From contig JASHUF010000083.1 in the NCBI GenBank assembly GCA_030040175.1, positions 1 to 5,203 of the forward strand: a DNA stretch of 5,203 nt. The letters run 5' to 3'. A program made the translations under genes and the position numbers. The notes under the pieces are model-generated. The model was not told where the DNA came from. It made no database searches and saw only the letters and a list, made by a program, of their open reading frames with translations. The number at the start of each line of letters is the position of its first letter. The first letter of the stretch is position 1. Shown here in pieces: positions 1-5,203 of this stretch. This stretch comes from Acidobacteriaceae bacterium (GTDB lineage: Bacteria; Acidobacteriota; Terriglobia; Terriglobales; Acidobacteriaceae).

Positions 1-642
1 CGCATCGAAGCCGCCCACGTCTTCCGTGGGATCAGACTCCGCGTAGCCGCGCCTCTGCGCCTCGGCCAGCACCTCGGCGTACTCCGCGCCCGCCTCCATC
101 CTGCTCAGGATAAAGTTGCAGGTGCCGTTGAGAATGCCCTCGATGCGCTCAATATGGTCCCCGGCCAGCCCCTGCTCCAGGCCGGGAATCACGGGAATGC
201 CGCCCGCGACGGCGGCGCCGTATTTCAGGTGCCCGCCCCGTGCTGCGGCCAGCCGCTCCAGCTCCACGCCGTGAAGAGCGATCAGCTTCTTGTTCGCGGT
301 CACCACGCTTTTGCCGTTCTCGAGAGCGCGCCGCACCCACGCGCCCGTGGGATCGAGCCCGCCCACAAGCTCCACCACCACGTCCGCATCGGAGCCGAGC
401 ACCGCATCGGCATCGTCGCTCCACACCACACCCTCGGGCGTCCAGTCCACGCGCTTGCGCTGGACGCCGCGGTTGAAGACGTGCGTGAGCTTGAGGCCCT
501 CGGGCTTGGACTCCACCAGGATGCGGGCCACCGAGCTGCCCACCGTCCCGAAGCCGAAGATGGCAATGCGCAGCGCCCGGTCTGCCGCGCGCGCCGCGGC
601 CGATCGCTCGCTCGATGACAGTGCGCCCTCAACCGCAGACAC
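1..642 (-). CDS. hom: Homoserine dehydrogenase, N-terminal 214 residues (C-terminus beyond left edge)
   Basis: Homoserine dehydrogenase reduces aspartate semialdehyde to homoserine with NAD(P)H in the cytoplasm, the step leading to threonine and methionine. My translation from 642 to 1 is open throughout. It shows the Rossmann dinucleotide motif GFGTVG at residues 30-35, TANKK at 115-119, [12 protein letters not shown] at 141-152, the family signature [13 protein letters not shown] at 170-182, and [16 protein letters not shown] at 199-214. By alignment to the yeast enzyme, E202, D208 and D213 match active-site Glu208, Asp214 and Asp219; the catalytic Lys would fall just past the edge. The family is usually about 430 residues, so about half is present. 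The GTG start at 642 is chosen because AAAGGAAGAG (648-657) lies 5 nt upstream, and the frame is closed by a stop at 685-687. This leaves about 24 residues before the usual N-terminal strand. The gene lies 123 bp downstream of pyrD on the same strand. Confidence 0.95.
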   Translation of the reverse strand, partial: MSAVEGALSSSERSAAARAADRALRIAIFGFGTVGSSVARILVESKPEGLKLTHVFNRGVQRKRVDWTPEGVVWSDDADAVLGSDADVVVELVGGLDPTGAWVRRALENGKSVVTANKKLIALHGVELERLAAARGGHLKYGAAVAGGIPVIPGLEQGLAGDHIERIEGILNGTCNFILSRMEAGAEYAEVLAEAQRRGYAESDPTEDVGGFDA

Positions 643-695
643 GCGAACTCTTCCTTTGCCGTGAATTGAAAAACAGGATGGCCATCACACTCTCG

Positions 696-701
696 ATGAT
701 A
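696..701 (-). promoter_or_regulatory. Possible -10 element for homoserine dehydrogenase
   Basis: The minus strand reads TATCAT here, a 5/6 match to the sigma-70 -10 consensus. It would give a leader of about 45-50 nt before the GTG start of hom. I see no convincing -35 hexamer 16-18 nt upstream, so this is only a candidate. If false, hom could be read through from pyrD, since the 123-bp gap holds no recognisable terminator. Confidence 0.22.
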
Positions 702-765
702 CGCGAGGGAGTCATGCGCGTGCCCGCGCACCAAGCCCGGTCTGCGGAGGACGGCGCGCGAAGCT

Positions 766-1683
766 TCAGGCCATCACCCCGCCGGTAAGGCTGGCCACGC
801 GCTCCACCTGGTGGCTGCGGCACCAGTTTTCGAGCTCCTTCGCCAGCCGCTCTGTGGCGCGCGGATCGGCATAGCTGGCCGTGCCCACCTGCACCGCGGC
901 CGCACCGGCCAGCAGGAACTCCACCGCATCTTCCGCCGTGACGATGCCGCCCATGCCCAGGATGGGAATGCTCACCGACTTCGCCGTCTCGTAGACCATG
1001 CGCAGGGCGATGGGCTTAATCGCCGGGCCGGACAAGCCTCCGGTCACATGGCTGAGCCGCGGGCGCCGCGTCTCGGGATCGATCGACATGCCACGAAACG
1101 TGTTCACGACGCTCAACGCATCCGCGCCTGCCTCGGCGGAGACCTGCGCCATCAGGGCGATCGAGGTTACGTTGGGCGAGAGCTTCACGATCAGCGGACG
1201 CCGGGCTGCCTTCTTGGCCCGCTCCACCAGATCGGCGAGCGAATCGGCGTCCGCGCCGAAGGTCATGCCGCCGCAGTGCACGTTGGGGCAGGAAACATTG
1301 AGCTCGTAGGCGGCAATCCCTTCGCCCTGGTTGAGCTGCTCGATCACGCCGATGTACTCGTCCACGGTGTAGCCGAAGACGTTCACGATCACCTTGCACC
1401 CGGGATACCGCCTGAGCGCCGGCAGCTTCTTTTCAAGCAACTCTTTTACGCCAATGTTCTGCAGGCCGATGGCGTTCAGCATCCCGGCAGCGGTCTGCAC
1501 AATGCGCGGCGCCGGATGGCCCGCCATGGGCTCGAGCGAGATGCCCTTGGTGACAAACCCGCCCAGCCGCTCCAGCGAGACAATCTCTTCGAACTCGATG
1601 CCGTAGCCGAAGGTGCCGCTGGCAGCGATGACCGGGTTCGAAAACTCGATCCCCGCGAGCGCGACTTTCATGTCCGGTTTCAC
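766..1683 (-). CDS. pyrD: Dihydroorotate dehydrogenase, class 1B catalytic subunit
   Basis: This enzyme oxidises dihydroorotate to orotate, the fourth step of de novo pyrimidine synthesis, using FMN in a TIM barrel. The 305-residue length fits soluble class 1 enzymes, and there is no N-terminal membrane extension of the class 2 type. Visible motifs are NPVIAASGTFGYG (16-28), TKGIS (45-49), GMLNAIGLQN (67-76), LNVSCPNVHCGG (128-139) with C132 as the catalytic base, VKLSPN (166-171), VVNTFRGMSID (192-202), GGLSGP (215-220), GMGGI (243-247) and VQVGTA (264-269) for FMN phosphate binding. A Cys, not a Ser, as base and the NTxxGMxID motif point to class 1B, which normally works with the PyrK iron-sulfur/FAD subunit to reduce NAD. 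No pyrK is in this window. The start is GTG at 1683, with AGGAAGGAG (1696-1704) ending 12 nt upstream; an ATG four codons later is farther from that site. The gene follows ilvE after a terminator. Confidence 0.95.
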   Translation of the reverse strand: MKPDMKVALAGIEFSNPVIAASGTFGYGIEFEEIVSLERLGGFVTKGISLEPMAGHPAPRIVQTAAGMLNAIGLQNIGVKELLEKKLPALRRYPGCKVIVNVFGYTVDEYIGVIEQLNQGEGIAAYELNVSCPNVHCGGMTFGADADSLADLVERAKKAARRPLIVKLSPNVTSIALMAQVSAEAGADALSVVNTFRGMSIDPETRRPRLSHVTGGLSGPAIKPIALRMVYETAKSVSIPILGMGGIVTAEDAVEFLLAGAAAVQVGTASYADPRATERLAKELENWCRSHQVERVASLTGGVMA

Positions 1684-1749
1684 GCCGCAGCCAATCTCCT
1701 TCCTCGGGAGGTCTTTGACGCCAGATCGAGGACAGTGCCGCCGCTACCC

Positions 1750-1777
1750 ATCATAATTTGCCGCCCAGACAGCGAAA
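1750..1777 (-). promoter_or_regulatory. Candidate pyrD promoter
   Basis: On the minus strand the -10 candidate TATGAT (1750-1755) is 5/6 to consensus. A weak -35, TTTCGC (1772-1777), lies 16 nt upstream and overlaps the end of the terminator hairpin. Transcription would start near 1743, giving a leader of about 60 nt before the GTG at 1683. A separate promoter here fits the terminator just upstream. The -35 is poor (3/6). Confidence 0.35.
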
Positions 1778-1811
1778 GGCCCTCTGGCTCAAACCGGAGG
1801 GCCTTTGTTTT
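1775..1811. terminator. Intrinsic terminator between ilvE and pyrD, possibly bidirectional
   Basis: AAAGGCCCTCTGG (1775-1787) and CCGGAGGGCCTTT (1794-1806) form a 13-bp stem containing one T/G wobble, with a 6-base loop. It lies 40 bp past the ilvE stop, as expected for an ilvE terminator. The best T-tract (TTTGTTTT, 1804-1811) follows the stem on the plus strand. On the minus strand, the direction of ilvE, only TTT closes the stem and CGCTG follows. Termination of ilvE transcripts is inferred from position and stem strength. Confidence 0.8.
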
Positions 1812-1814
1812 GCG

Positions 1815-1842
1815 ATTCCCTGTTCCCTATTCCCTGTTCCCT
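1815..1842. repeat. Heptanucleotide tandem repeat, four units
   Basis: The 14-bp unit ATTCCCTGTTCCCT occurs twice, head to tail and without mismatch. It can also be read as four heptamers of the form (A/G)TTCCCT. On the minus strand it reads AGGGAAC and AGGGAAT alternately, begins 4 nt after the ilvE stop codon and lies before the terminator hairpin. It is non-coding. It resembles the short tandem heptamer repeats described in cyanobacterial intergenic DNA. Confidence 0.85.
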
Positions 1843-1846
1843 GCTC

Positions 1847-2788
1847 TCAGGCCGTCACCGCCTCGCTCGCATTCACCTTCACTGGCGTCAGCCAGCCAAA
1901 GCGATCCGGCTTCAGCCCGTTGGCGATGCCGAAGAATTCGTCGGCAATGGCCTTGGTAACCTCGCCCGCCTTGCCGTCGCCGACAAGCACGCGATCAATC
2001 GAGCGGATGGGCGAGACCTCCGCCGCCGTGCCGGTAAAGAAGACCTCGTCGGCAATGTAGAGCATCTCCCGCGGAATGGGCTGCTCCATCACCGTGAATC
2101 CCAGGTGCCGCGCAAGCGTCAGCACGGAGTCGCGCGTGATGCCGGAGAGCGCGGAGTTGGCGAGCGGCGGCGTGTACAGCACGCTGTTGCGCACCACAAA
2201 TACGTTTTCGCCCGAGCCCTCGCTCACCAAGCCGTTGGTGTCCAGCGCAATGCCCTCCTGGTAGCCGTTCAGCTCGGCCTCCATGTGGATGAGCTGTGAG
2301 TTCATGTAATTGGCGCCCGCCTTGGCCAGCGCCGGCATGGTGTTCGGCGCCAGCCGGTTCCAGCTCGAGATGCAAACGTCGGCGCCGCCGTGGCCTGCAA
2401 TGTATTTGCCCCACGGGAAGTTGGCGATGTAGACCTCGATCGGCGACCCCTTGGGGCTCACGCCGATCTCGCCGTAGCCGCGCAGCGCCACCGGCCGGAT
2501 ATAGCAGGGTGTCACCCCATTGGATTCCACCGTGTCCACCACGCCAGCGCACAGCTCCTCCAGCGTGAAGGGAATCTCCATGCGGTAAATCTTGGCCGAG
2601 TCGAGCATGCGCTGCATGTGTTCGGGCAGGCGGAAGACGGCCGAGCCGTGCGGCTGCGCGTAGCAGCGAATGCCTTCAAACACGCTGGAGCCGTAATGCA
2701 CTACATGGCTCAACACGTGAATGGTGGCCTGTTCCCAGGGAATCAGGGTGCCGTTATGCCAGATTCTGGAAGTGGTTTGTATGGGCAT
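1847..2788 (-). CDS. ilvE: Branched-chain amino acid aminotransferase
   Basis: A PLP-dependent fold-type IV transaminase that interconverts leucine, isoleucine or valine and their 2-oxo acids with glutamate as amino donor, in the cytoplasm. Numbered from the ATG at 2788 (313 residues, normal for the family), the protein shows IWHNGTLIPWEQA (9-21), HYGSSVFEGIRCY (31-43), YIRPVALRGYGEIG (96-109), LAKAGANYMNS (154-164) with K156 as the likely PLP Schiff-base lysine, GYQEGIALD (175-183), SEGSGENVF (189-197) and FFTGTAAEVSPI (250-261). These match IlvE and not D-amino-acid transaminase or aminodeoxychorismate lyase, though relatives are hard to separate by eye. Start choice: AAGGAG (2803-2808) lies 14 nt before this ATG but only 2 nt before an in-frame TTG at 2800. 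Homologues commonly begin near MPIQ, so I favour the ATG; the TTG would add four residues. The leader can fold over this ribosome-binding site, and a terminator follows the gene. Confidence 0.95.
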   Translation of the reverse strand: MPIQTTSRIWHNGTLIPWEQATIHVLSHVVHYGSSVFEGIRCYAQPHGSAVFRLPEHMQRMLDSAKIYRMEIPFTLEELCAGVVDTVESNGVTPCYIRPVALRGYGEIGVSPKGSPIEVYIANFPWGKYIAGHGGADVCISSWNRLAPNTMPALAKAGANYMNSQLIHMEAELNGYQEGIALDTNGLVSEGSGENVFVVRNSVLYTPPLANSALSGITRDSVLTLARHLGFTVMEQPIPREMLYIADEVFFTGTAAEVSPIRSIDRVLVGDGKAGEVTKAIADEFFGIANGLKPDRFGWLTPVKVNASEAVTA

Positions 2789-2802
2789 GGGAGTGGACAA
2801 GG

Positions 2803-2837
2803 CTCCTTATGTGCGCAAAGCGCGCACACACATAAGG
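2803..2837 (-). promoter_or_regulatory. ilvE leader hairpin covering the Shine-Dalgarno sequence
   Basis: On the minus strand CCTTATGTG (2837-2829) is the exact complement of CACATAAGG (2813-2805), giving 9 bp. A further 3 bp CGC/GCG stack lies inside, across a 4-nt TGTG bulge, with loop GCTTT. An alternative register (5 + 7 bp) uses the same TG repeat. The descending arm contains AAGG of the AAGGAG ribosome-binding site (2803-2808), so folding would hide it. The pairing is seen directly; a regulatory role is inferred. Confidence 0.5.
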
Positions 2838-2864
2838 GTATCGCGAATCCGCGCACCCTGTCAC

Positions 2865-2900
2865 GGCGGGGCATGGAACCCCGCGGGCACAGTTCCCGCC
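2865..2900. repeat. Nested GC-rich inverted repeat between the receiver gene and ilvE
   Basis: GGCGGG (2865-2870) is complementary to CCCGCC (2895-2900). Inside these, GGAAC (2875-2879) pairs with GTTCC (2892-2896), around the palindrome CCCGCGGG (2880-2887). The arms share bases 2895-2896, so the two pairings partly compete. It lies 44 bp past the stop of the receiver gene and lacks a T-tract on either side, so it is not a canonical terminator, although it could stall transcription or end the upstream transcript. Confidence 0.4.
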
Positions 2901-2943
2901 TTGACAACCCCGGCGCGGCCCTCACCCGCATCCGCACAGCCCC

Positions 2944-3501
2944 TCAGGCGTCCACGGCGGCAGGCCCAACTTCGGGCTGGAGCCCGCGCGGCCTGTCTTC
3001 TACCTTCCGGCTGCGCGCGATCAGTTCGCCGATCTCCTCCAGCCAGCGCTTGGGCGGCGTGAGCGAATCGACCACCAGGTCAAAGGTCCCCGAGCTCAGG
3101 TCGCTATGAGAGCGCCGGAACAGCACCAGCGGCGCCGACGAAAAGCACTTGCTCAGAGAGACCGCTTCCCCCTGCAGCTCGCCCTCCCGCTCGGTGATGA
3201 ACACGGCGTCCGGACTTGCCTTTGCCGTCAGCGCCTCACGAAAGGCGCGCAGGGACCGGCAATCCTCCACGGAATATCCTGCGCTGCGCAGCACACTCAC
3301 TCGGTGGCAATCGTCGGAGCCAAAGTGGATGATTCGGGCAGAAGGCACGGCGTCTCCAAAACACCAGCGCTCGAACTGCTGCGCGCGCTCGTATCTCCAA
3401 GAAAGCTCCCGGCAACGTGCAGTCTTTTCGCGCGAGAGAAGCAGCGGGCGTCGGGGTCTGGCAGTGCGCCGACCGCGAATTTCCGGGGAATACTCCCCCA
3501 T
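2944..3501 (-). CDS. Degenerate response-regulator receiver-like protein, function unknown
   Basis: I do not recognise a named gene. Numbered from the ATG at 3501 (185 residues), residues 55-165 look like a CheY-type receiver: a first strand ARIIHFGSDD with acidic pair D63/D64, then SPDAVFITE (96-104), APLVLF (123-128) and FDLVVDSLTPP (140-150). The phospho-accepting Asp position holds T103, the Thr/Ser normally at the end of strand 4 is not apparent, and the conserved Lys-Pro position reads TPP. It is therefore probably a pseudo-receiver that binds a partner without phosphorylation. No output domain follows. The start is uncertain. ATG 3630 (228 residues) has GGAG 11 nt upstream. GTG 3348 (134 residues, receiver only) has GGAG 5 nt upstream. 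By my count G/C at the third codon position rises from 24/44 codons (3630-3499) to 33/51 (3501-3349) to 105/134 (3348-2947), favouring a shorter protein. It is divergent from the iron-sulfur gene and shares ilvE's strand. Confidence 0.65.
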   Translation of the reverse strand: MGEYSPEIRGRRTARPRRPLLLSREKTARCRELSWRYERAQQFERWCFGDAVPSARIIHFGSDDCHRVSVLRSAGYSVEDCRSLRAFREALTAKASPDAVFITEREGELQGEAVSLSKCFSSAPLVLFRRSHSDLSSGTFDLVVDSLTPPKRWLEEIGELIARSRKVEDRPRGLQPEVGPAAVDA

Positions 3502-3706
3502 TCTATGCCATGCTTCAAAACCTGCAAGAGCCGGCTGGCATGCCTGCTCACACTTGCGTAATCCCTGCTTCCGCGATTTGTTGCGGCATGAAAACCCGGT
3601 GAATTCCAGGCAACCATCGCGACGGCTCATCGCGGGTCCGGCTCCGGCTAAAAGCGCCGCACAGACGTCTCCAACCCCGATCGTTTATCGTAAATCCGTT
3701 CGCTTT

Positions 3707-5203
3707 ATGACCCTCCCGCTGCCCACGCTGGCCGAGCCGGATCATTTTTCCCCCGGAGAGAAACTGCTCTTCGCCGCGCTCGCCGCCGCCTCGCTCTACG
3801 GCTTCCTGCGCCGCTTCGCACCCATCGCTTCAAGGATTCTGCACGCGAAAAAGGACGCGGACTTTTCGCTCTTCCCTCTTGGCCGCCGGACCTGGGATTT
3901 CTTCTGGGAAGTGATGTGCCAGGCCAAGGTGATCCTTGAGCGTCCGCTGCCCGGCCTGGCCCACGCCTTCGTCTTCTGGGCCTTCTGCGCCTTCGCCGTG
4001 GTCACGCTCAATCACTGCGCGTTCGCTCTCGGCCTCAGCTTTCTTGCGCCGGACGGCGCCTTCGGCCGCTTTTATTCCTACTTCGCCGCGCTCTTCGCCA
4101 TTGCCTGCGCGGTGGGCATCCTCGGCCTGTTTGTCCGTCGCTTCTTCGTGCGCCCCCGCTGGTTCGGCAAAGATCTCTCCTGGGAGTCCGGCCTCATCGC
4201 GCTGCTCATCTTCGCGCTCATGGCCACCTACCTGGCCGCGTTCTTCGTCCACGGCGCGCAAGCTATGCGCGCTCTGTGGTGGGCGCACACGCTCACGCTG
4301 CTCCTCTTTCTTCCCGTCATCCCGCACACCAAGCACCTGCACCTGGTCCTGAGCCCCTTCACCGTCTTTCTCTCGCGCGGCGGCTTCAGCCGCATTCCGC
4401 CGCTCCACGGCGATGAGGACTTCGGCCTTGTCGCCGGCAAAGACCTCACGCAGATCGCGGCCCTGCAGGCTTACTCCTGCGTCGAGTGCGGCCGCTGCAC
4501 CGAGCACTGCCCCGCCAACAACACGGGAAAAATCCTCAATCCCAAGGACGTCGTCCTCGGTCTTCGCGCGTATCTCAACGCGCTCGGCCCTGCGTCCGAA
4601 GAGCCGCTGCTCGGGAAGTACAACTCGCAGGAAGCCGTCTTTCAATGCACCACCTGCGGCGCCTGCGAGTTCCAGTGCCCGGTGGGCATCGAGCATCTTC
4701 CTTTAATCGTGGGCCTGCGCCGCGGCGCGGTGAACACCGGCGCGTGGGAAGACGCGCACGGCGCCAAACTCTTCCTTGCTCTCGAGCGCGGGTCGAACGC
4801 GCTGGGACTTCCCGCCGCCGAGCGCGACAAATTCATCGAAAAGAACGCCCTGCCCCTCTTCGATGGCACCCAGGAATATTGCCTCTGGCTGGGTTGCATG
4901 GGCGGCTACGATCCCCGCGGCCGCGATATTATTCTGGCGCTCGTTCGGGTCATGCGCCATCTGAGCGTGACCTTCGGCGTGCTGCGCAAGGAAAAATGTA
5001 CCGGCGACCCCGCGCGCCGCCTCGGCAACGATCTGCTCTTTCAGCAACTGGCGGAATTTAATCTCGAGTCTCTGTCCTCATCCAAGACCAAAAAAATCAT
5101 CTCCATCTGTCCGCACTGCGTGCGCACCATCCAGGAAGACTGGAAAGAATTTGGGTTCCCGCCCGCGGTCGAGCACCACAGCGAATTCCTGGCGCGGCAT
5201 CTG
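3707..5203 (+). CDS. Membrane-bound iron-sulfur oxidoreductase, HdrD/FadF-like (C-terminus beyond right edge)
   Basis: The frame is open for 499 codons to the edge. Membrane segments lie near residues 19-36, 84-106, 123-143, 161-183 and 190-206, a layout like NarI/HdrE-type cytochrome b subunits, with candidate heme ligands H86, H103, H182, H194 and H207/H210. A soluble part follows with two 4Fe-4S motifs: CVECGRCTEHCP (C258, C261, C264, C268) and CTTCGACEFQCP (C314, C317, C320, C324). Then comes the first cysteine-rich CCG domain of the heterodisulfide reductase type: LGCMGGYDPRG with C397, KCTGDPARRLGN with C431, and CPHC with C468 and C471. Relatives are typically about 700 residues, so a second CCG domain should lie outside. 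The likely role is electron transfer between a soluble flavoprotein donor, such as ETF, and membrane quinone; this is inferred from architecture. ATG 3707 is the only start seen nearby. It lacks a clear Shine-Dalgarno, so the message may be nearly leaderless; TATCGT at 3686-3691 is a weak -10 candidate. Confidence 0.9.
   Translation, partial: MTLPLPTLAEPDHFSPGEKLLFAALAAASLYGFLRRFAPIASRILHAKKDADFSLFPLGRRTWDFFWEVMCQAKVILERPLPGLAHAFVFWAFCAFAVVTLNHCAFALGLSFLAPDGAFGRFYSYFAALFAIACAVGILGLFVRRFFVRPRWFGKDLSWESGLIALLIFALMATYLAAFFVHGAQAMRALWWAHTLTLLLFLPVIPHTKHLHLVLSPFTVFLSRGGFSRIPPLHGDEDFGLVAGKDLTQIAALQAYSCVECGRCTEHCPANNTGKILNPKDVVLGLRAYLNALGPASEEPLLGKYNSQEAVFQCTTCGACEFQCPVGIEHLPLIVGLRRGAVNTGAWEDAHGAKLFLALERGSNALGLPAAERDKFIEKNALPLFDGTQEYCLWLGCMGGYDPRGRDIILALVRVMRHLSVTFGVLRKEKCTGDPARRLGNDLLFQQLAEFNLESLSSSKTKKIISICPHCVRTIQEDWKEFGFPPAVEHHSEFLARHL

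Noticed and set aside
677..686. Perfect palindrome GATGGCCATC followed on the minus strand by CTGTTTTT
   Set aside because: It resembles a terminator because of the T-run, but the palindrome has no spacer and could form only a 3-bp stem.
300..734. Minus-strand open frame (144 codons) overlapping hom in another frame
   Set aside because: The adjacent frame gives an unbroken homoserine dehydrogenase with GTG start and good ribosome-binding site; this one is Arg/Ser/Trp-rich nonsense.
1696..1711. CTCC/GGAG pairing that could hide the pyrD ribosome-binding site
   Set aside because: Only 4 bp, likely chance in a purine/pyrimidine-rich leader.
811..1959. Long plus-strand open frame (382 codons) opposite pyrD and the end of ilvE
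   Set aside because: It is antisense to strongly supported genes, its protein is rich in His/Arg/Gly with no motif, and it crosses the terminator region. Typical GC-rich antisense shadow.
2837..2864. Possible ilvE promoter GTGACA (2859-2864) with 16-nt spacing to GATACC (2837-2842)
   Set aside because: The -10 matches only 3/6, and the implied start near 2830 would remove one arm of the leader hairpin; both cannot hold as drawn.
2390..3109. Plus-strand open frame (239 codons) over ilvE and the receiver gene
   Set aside because: It is antisense to ilvE, has no recognisable motif and no ribosome-binding site of note.
3572..3587. CCGC/GCGG inverted repeat in the divergent region
   Set aside because: Arms of 4 bp around an 8-base loop are expected by chance at this GC content.
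3830..4696. Minus-strand open frame (288 codons) opposite the iron-sulfur gene
   Set aside because: It is charged and low-complexity (Glu/Arg/Ala) with no domain pattern, and the opposite strand carries clear 4Fe-4S and membrane motifs.

Overview
The window looks like ordinary chromosomal DNA from a GC-rich bacterium. The protein style suggests Acidobacteriota (Terriglobia), but that is an inference from resemblance and no search was run. It contains five protein-coding genes. The first and last are cut by the window edges. No rRNA, tRNA, CRISPR array, insertion sequence or phage gene was seen.

Layout: positions 1-3501 carry four minus-strand genes. Read in transcription order (right to left) they are a degenerate receiver-domain protein of unknown function (2944-3501, start uncertain), branched-chain amino acid aminotransferase ilvE (1847-2788), a class 1B dihydroorotate dehydrogenase (766-1683) and the N-terminal half of homoserine dehydrogenase (1-642). 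From 3707 to the right edge, a plus-strand gene encodes a membrane-bound iron-sulfur oxidoreductase: a b-type-cytochrome-like membrane domain, two 4Fe-4S clusters and a cysteine-rich CCG domain. It is divergent from the receiver gene.

Organisation: the minus-strand genes are 123 to about 155 bp apart. A strong hairpin terminator and a heptanucleotide tandem repeat sit between ilvE and pyrD, so these are probably separate transcription units and not one tight operon. Three genes serve core biosynthesis: the aspartate-family branch to threonine and methionine, branched-chain amino acids, and pyrimidines. The iron-sulfur protein probably moves electrons between a soluble donor (ETF or another flavoprotein) and the quinone pool.

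The points most worth a second look are a hairpin in the ilvE leader that covers the Shine-Dalgarno sequence, the pseudo-receiver lacking the phosphorylatable Asp, a class 1B PyrD with no PyrK partner in view, and the divergent arrangement of the pseudo-receiver and the iron-sulfur oxidoreductase. Nothing here is clearly an undescribed multi-gene system.
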